NCBI GenBank assembly: GCA_002420315.1
Contig: DIHU01000188.1
Location: 14,851 to 41,810, forward strand
Direction of reading: 5' to 3'
DNA length: 26,960 nucleotides
Source: Akkermansiaceae bacterium UBA5688
GTDB lineage: Bacteria; Verrucomicrobiota; Verrucomicrobiia; Verrucomicrobiales; Akkermansiaceae
Shown here: positions 24,718-26,960 of the stretch, one piece after another
Numbering within the stretch: position 1 is the stretch's first letter
Layout: each line of letters begins with the position of its first letter
Program-made: the position numbers and the translations under genes
The notes under the pieces: model-generated
What the model saw: only the letters and a program-made list of their open reading frames with translations
Databases searched by the model: none
Told to the model about the DNA's origin: nothing

Positions 24718-25596
24718 ATGTTCGCCGGAACCTTTACCGCACTCATCACCCCTTTTCGCGATGGCTCCCTCGATCACGAGGCGTTTAAATCCCTTATCGA
24801 TCGTCAAGTCGTAGCGGGAATCACTGGTATCGTTCCCGTAGGCACTACCGGTGAATCACCCACCCTTGATTCAAACGAGCACCTTGAGGTGATTAGCGCA
24901 GCAGTCGAATATGCCGACAAGCGTCTTCTAGTCGTCGCAGGAAGCGGCGCAAATTCTACCAACGAAGCTATCCATCTCACTCAAGCTTCCGAAAAAGCCG
25001 GGGCGGACGCCTCACTTCAAGTTTGCCCCTATTACAACAAGCCATCTCAAGAAGGCCTCTATCAGCACTATAAGATAATCGCTGCAAATACCGGACTCCC
25101 GATTATGCTTTACTCAATTCCCGGACGTTCTGTGATCGAGATTAGTATCGAGACCATTGCCCGCCTTGCTAGCGACTGCGAGAACATCTTGGCCAATAAG
25201 GAAGCAGGTGGCTCGGTTGATCGGATCAATCAACTGGTGCAAGCTGTCCCCGAAGATTTCCAGATTCTTTCCGGAGACGACCCCCTTACCCTCCCTTTCA
25301 TGTCATGCGGAGCGGTCGGCCTCGTTAGCGTCGCATCCAATCTAATACCCGAAGTGATGACAAGTCTCGTCAATCGCTGCCTCGAAGGAGAATTTGCGGA
25401 GGCTCTGGAAATACAAAGGCGCTACTACCCGCTTCTTTCAGGTCTCATGGGACTCGACACGAATCCGGTTCCAATCAAATCAGCGGTTGCCTTGCAAGGT
25501 CACTGCACAGATGAGATCAGACTTCCCCTCGTCAACCTTACCGACAAAAAGATTGAGAAACTTCGAAGCCTCCTCAAAACTTACACCCTTCTCTAA
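24718..25596 (+). CDS. dapA: 4-hydroxy-tetrahydrodipicolinate synthase
   Basis: DapA condenses pyruvate and aspartate semialdehyde in the lysine/diaminopimelate pathway. The product is 292 residues, the normal length. Motifs seen are GTTGESPTL (about 42-50), the catalytic tyrosine Y132 (MLYSIPGRS) and the Schiff-base lysine K161 (LANKEAGG), at almost the same positions as in E. coli (Y133, K161). QVCPYYNKPSQEGLYQHY and SGDDPLTLPFMSCGAVGLVSVASN also match. There is no dapB adjacent. Confidence 0.98.
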   Translation: MFAGTFTALITPFRDGSLDHEAFKSLIDRQVVAGITGIVPVGTTGESPTLDSNEHLEVISAAVEYADKRLLVVAGSGANSTNEAIHLTQASEKAGADASLQVCPYYNKPSQEGLYQHYKIIAANTGLPIMLYSIPGRSVIEISIETIARLASDCENILANKEAGGSVDRINQLVQAVPEDFQILSGDDPLTLPFMSCGAVGLVSVASNLIPEVMTSLVNRCLEGEFAEALEIQRRYYPLLSGLMGLDTNPVPIKSAVALQGHCTDEIRLPLVNLTDKKIEKLRSLLKTYTLL

Positions 25597-25632
25597 CTCT
25601 CATCGCGGGTGCCTTCCTTTTGATCCCAATCC

Positions 25633-26364
25633 ATGAAAGTTTCACGCCTTGCCGATGGGTCTCCCGAGATCTTTCATACCTTACAGGGCGAAGGAGCTTC
25701 CCTAGGCTCACCTGCTGTCTTTCTCCGGCTCTCGCTTTGTAATCTCCACTGCCATTGGTGTGACACACCCTACACCTGGAACTGGGAGCAAACTCCCTGG
25801 AGACATCAGGATGAAGTTAAATTCTCAAAAACGGAAGAAATTGTCGAAATAAGTCCGGCCGAAATCGCGCCCCTCATTTTGAGTTATAAATGTAACCGCC
25901 TCGTCCTTACCGGAGGTGAGCCCTTGCTACAACAAGACGAATTGATAAAACTGGCCGAATTGTTACCTGAAATAACATTCATCGAAATAGAAACAAACGG
26001 CACCAAACTTCTGAGTGAAGATTTTATTGATATCCCAACCCAATTTAATGTTTCACCCAAACTCTCTAACTCGGGAATCGACGAGAAGCTTCGCTTAAAT
26101 TTTAAGGCGCTCGAACTTTTTGCTTCACTAGAAAAGGCATTCTTCAAGTTTGTCGTCTGTAACCAATCCGACCTCGACGAAATCAAGGCCCTGCATTCGA
26201 AGCTAAATATTTCTCCCGACCGGATCCACCTGATGCCCGAAGGCCGAGATGCTGAAACCCTTCAGCAACGTTCGCTCTGGCTTGCCGATATTTGCCGAGA
26301 TAAAGGCTATCATTTCAGCCCACGACTTCATGTTCTCCTTTGGGGAAATAAGCGGGCAAAATAA
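25633..26364 (+). CDS. queE: 7-carboxy-7-deazaguanine synthase QueE
   Basis: QueE is a radical-SAM enzyme that makes 7-carboxy-7-deazaguanine from 6-carboxytetrahydropterin on the way to queuosine and related deazaguanines. The product is 243 residues. The cluster motif is C36-N-L-H-C40-H-W-C43 with DTPYTWN after it, and it is preceded by the typical opening EIFHTLQGEGASLGSPAVFLR. Further motifs are VLTGGEPLLQQDEL (about 94-107), EIETNGT (about 118-124), FNVSPKLSNSG and HLMPEGRD. A length of about 240 is usual for the larger QueE form. No queC, queD or queF is adjacent, nor any dpd or deazaguanine DNA-modification genes. Confidence 0.97.
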   Translation: MKVSRLADGSPEIFHTLQGEGASLGSPAVFLRLSLCNLHCHWCDTPYTWNWEQTPWRHQDEVKFSKTEEIVEISPAEIAPLILSYKCNRLVLTGGEPLLQQDELIKLAELLPEITFIEIETNGTKLLSEDFIDIPTQFNVSPKLSNSGIDEKLRLNFKALELFASLEKAFFKFVVCNQSDLDEIKALHSKLNISPDRIHLMPEGRDAETLQQRSLWLADICRDKGYHFSPRLHVLLWGNKRAK

Positions 26365-26523
26365 TAAAATTAGAGGGTTAGACCACGAGTATCGGTGGCC
26401 CCGATCCCTCAATCACTCTTCGTGTGAGCTTTAGACTATGGAACCTTTTCATTCCTAAAAAACTACATGTCTACCCGATGGGATTCAAATCAGCTTAGCG
26501 CAGAGGACAGAGGTGAATCCCCT
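26365..26523. other. Intergenic region between convergent queE and the RNase III-like gene
   Basis: A possible folded element lies near 26372-26410, where GAGGG and CCCTC bracket an inner CCAC/GTGG hairpin. No T-run follows, so it is not a clear terminator. No gene is seen. Confidence 0.35.
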
Positions 26524-26832
26524 TTAACGCCGCGCCTTTTGGCGCTCCCGCACTTTTTCGCGCTGAATAAAAAGAGGGATAAGCTTCTGCTCAACGTAAT
26601 CGAAACCAGCTTGGAGGCCTTTCTCTTGATACTCGCGACCGATTTCTGCTTCCACAGCTGTCGGATTACCTTTTACTCGCAAAAAATCATTTGAGGTTGC
26701 CCTTATGAACGCCTCTCCATCGATCCTCCCCTTCTCTCGAAGAAGCCACTCTCTCATGTAGAGAGCTAAAATTGCATCACCAATCCAAGCCTCCTCACGC
26801 TCCTGATCAATCTCCTCAGTTGTTCGTTTCAT
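26524..26832 (-). CDS. RNase III-domain protein, half-size (Mini-III-like)
   Basis: The product is 102 residues from ATG 26832; a TTG at 26841 is also in frame. The sequence EAWIGDAILALYMREWLL (about 14-31, D19) resembles the catalytic signature of RNase III domains (x-G-D-A-V-L-x-L), and IRATSNDFLRVKGNPTAVEAEIGREY follows as in Mini-ribonuclease 3 and related stand-alone domains. There is no double-stranded RNA-binding domain. Mini-III enzymes process 23S rRNA in Bacillus; whether this protein cleaves RNA is not shown by the sequence, since I cannot place all acidic metal ligands with confidence. The tail is Arg/Lys-rich (REKVRERQKARR), which may bind RNA. Confidence 0.72.
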   Translation of the reverse strand: MKRTTEEIDQEREEAWIGDAILALYMREWLLREKGRIDGEAFIRATSNDFLRVKGNPTAVEAEIGREYQEKGLQAGFDYVEQKLIPLFIQREKVRERQKARR

Positions 26833-26959
26833 TTGACTCAATTTTCTGTTGAGGTGTTCTTTTCTCCGCTGCCTTCATTTCCTGCCTTAGTCGGTCCTCG
26901 GATTCACGATCTCAATAGCCGCTATTCAATTCTATAAAAACACTAGAGTAAGGAAGAGC
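26816..26959 (-). other. Open frame at the window edge with one in-frame TGA
   Basis: On the minus strand a frame enters from the right edge (ALPYSSVFIELNSGY), meets TGA at 26914-26912, and stays open and coding-like for 31 further codons (DRESEDRLRQEMKAAEKRTP) to TGA 26818-26816. It could be the C-terminus of an upstream gene ending at the first TGA, plus by chance an open run. It could also be a small peptide from ATG 26878 overlapping the RNase III-like start. I cannot decide without the flanking sequence. Confidence 0.25.
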
Positions 26960-26960
26960 C

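Noticed and set aside
25633..26364. QueE as part of a deazaguanine DNA-modification or defence cluster
   Set aside because: No dpd, phage or restriction genes are nearby; the neighbours are dapA, nuoA and an RNase III-like gene, so ordinary queuosine synthesis is the simpler reading.
26365..26523. Possible tRNA-like fold near queE
   Set aside because: The paired segments do not form a cloverleaf and there is no T-arm consensus (GGTTCRANNCC) or CCA end.

Overview
The window looks like chromosomal DNA of a Verrucomicrobiota (PVC group) bacterium. This is an inference from gene content: a cluster of sulfatase, PQQ-like propeller, DUF1501 and cytochrome-C-like PSCyt1/DUF1549/DUF1553 genes is typical of that group and of Planctomycetes. 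The rest is housekeeping genes in small co-directional runs. No tRNA, rRNA, CRISPR array or intact mobile element was seen.

Region 1 (1-8971, minus strand). Reading leftwards from about 8971 come a very small Rdx/SelW-like redox protein, a 949-residue c-type-cytochrome/DUF1549/DUF1553 protein, a DUF1501 protein joined to it by an ATGA overlap, a secreted PQQ-like beta-propeller protein, and a very long sulfatase gene cut by the window edge. The sulfatase gene encodes two complete-looking sulfatase cores in one continuous frame. The SelW-like gene has an in-frame UGA exactly at the second redox position (CxxU). A stem-loop of the kind expected for a bacterial SECIS follows 14 nt after the UGA, so it is a strong selenoprotein candidate that ordinary gene calling would miss.

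Region 2 (8984-11413). A poorly coding stretch carries inverted repeats and one small ORF. It is followed by a GbsR/MarR-type regulator whose sigma70-like promoter overlaps a perfect 18-bp palindrome, with a 16/18 copy of that palindrome just beyond the gene. Then comes pgk.

Region 3 (11551-15716, plus strand). A GalU-like nucleotidyltransferase with a degenerate signature loop is followed 17 bp later by an 1103-residue protein that fuses a fucokinase-like GHMP kinase to a UDP-sugar-pyrophosphorylase-like domain. Together they suggest sugar salvage or activation to nucleotide sugars.

Region 4 (15760-26960). This is mostly housekeeping. It holds a probably frameshifted secreted protein, aat, a yceD-rpmF-plsX cluster with a strong terminator directly against plsX, a PatB-type C-S lyase, a secreted protein with a clan-CD-like His/Cys pair, bioB, an L,D-transpeptidase, a SerB-type phosphatase, ruvA (minus), a small conserved-looking protein, a lone nuoA, dapA, queE, and a half-size RNase III-domain protein (minus). 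Functions are assigned from motifs read by eye. No database search was possible.
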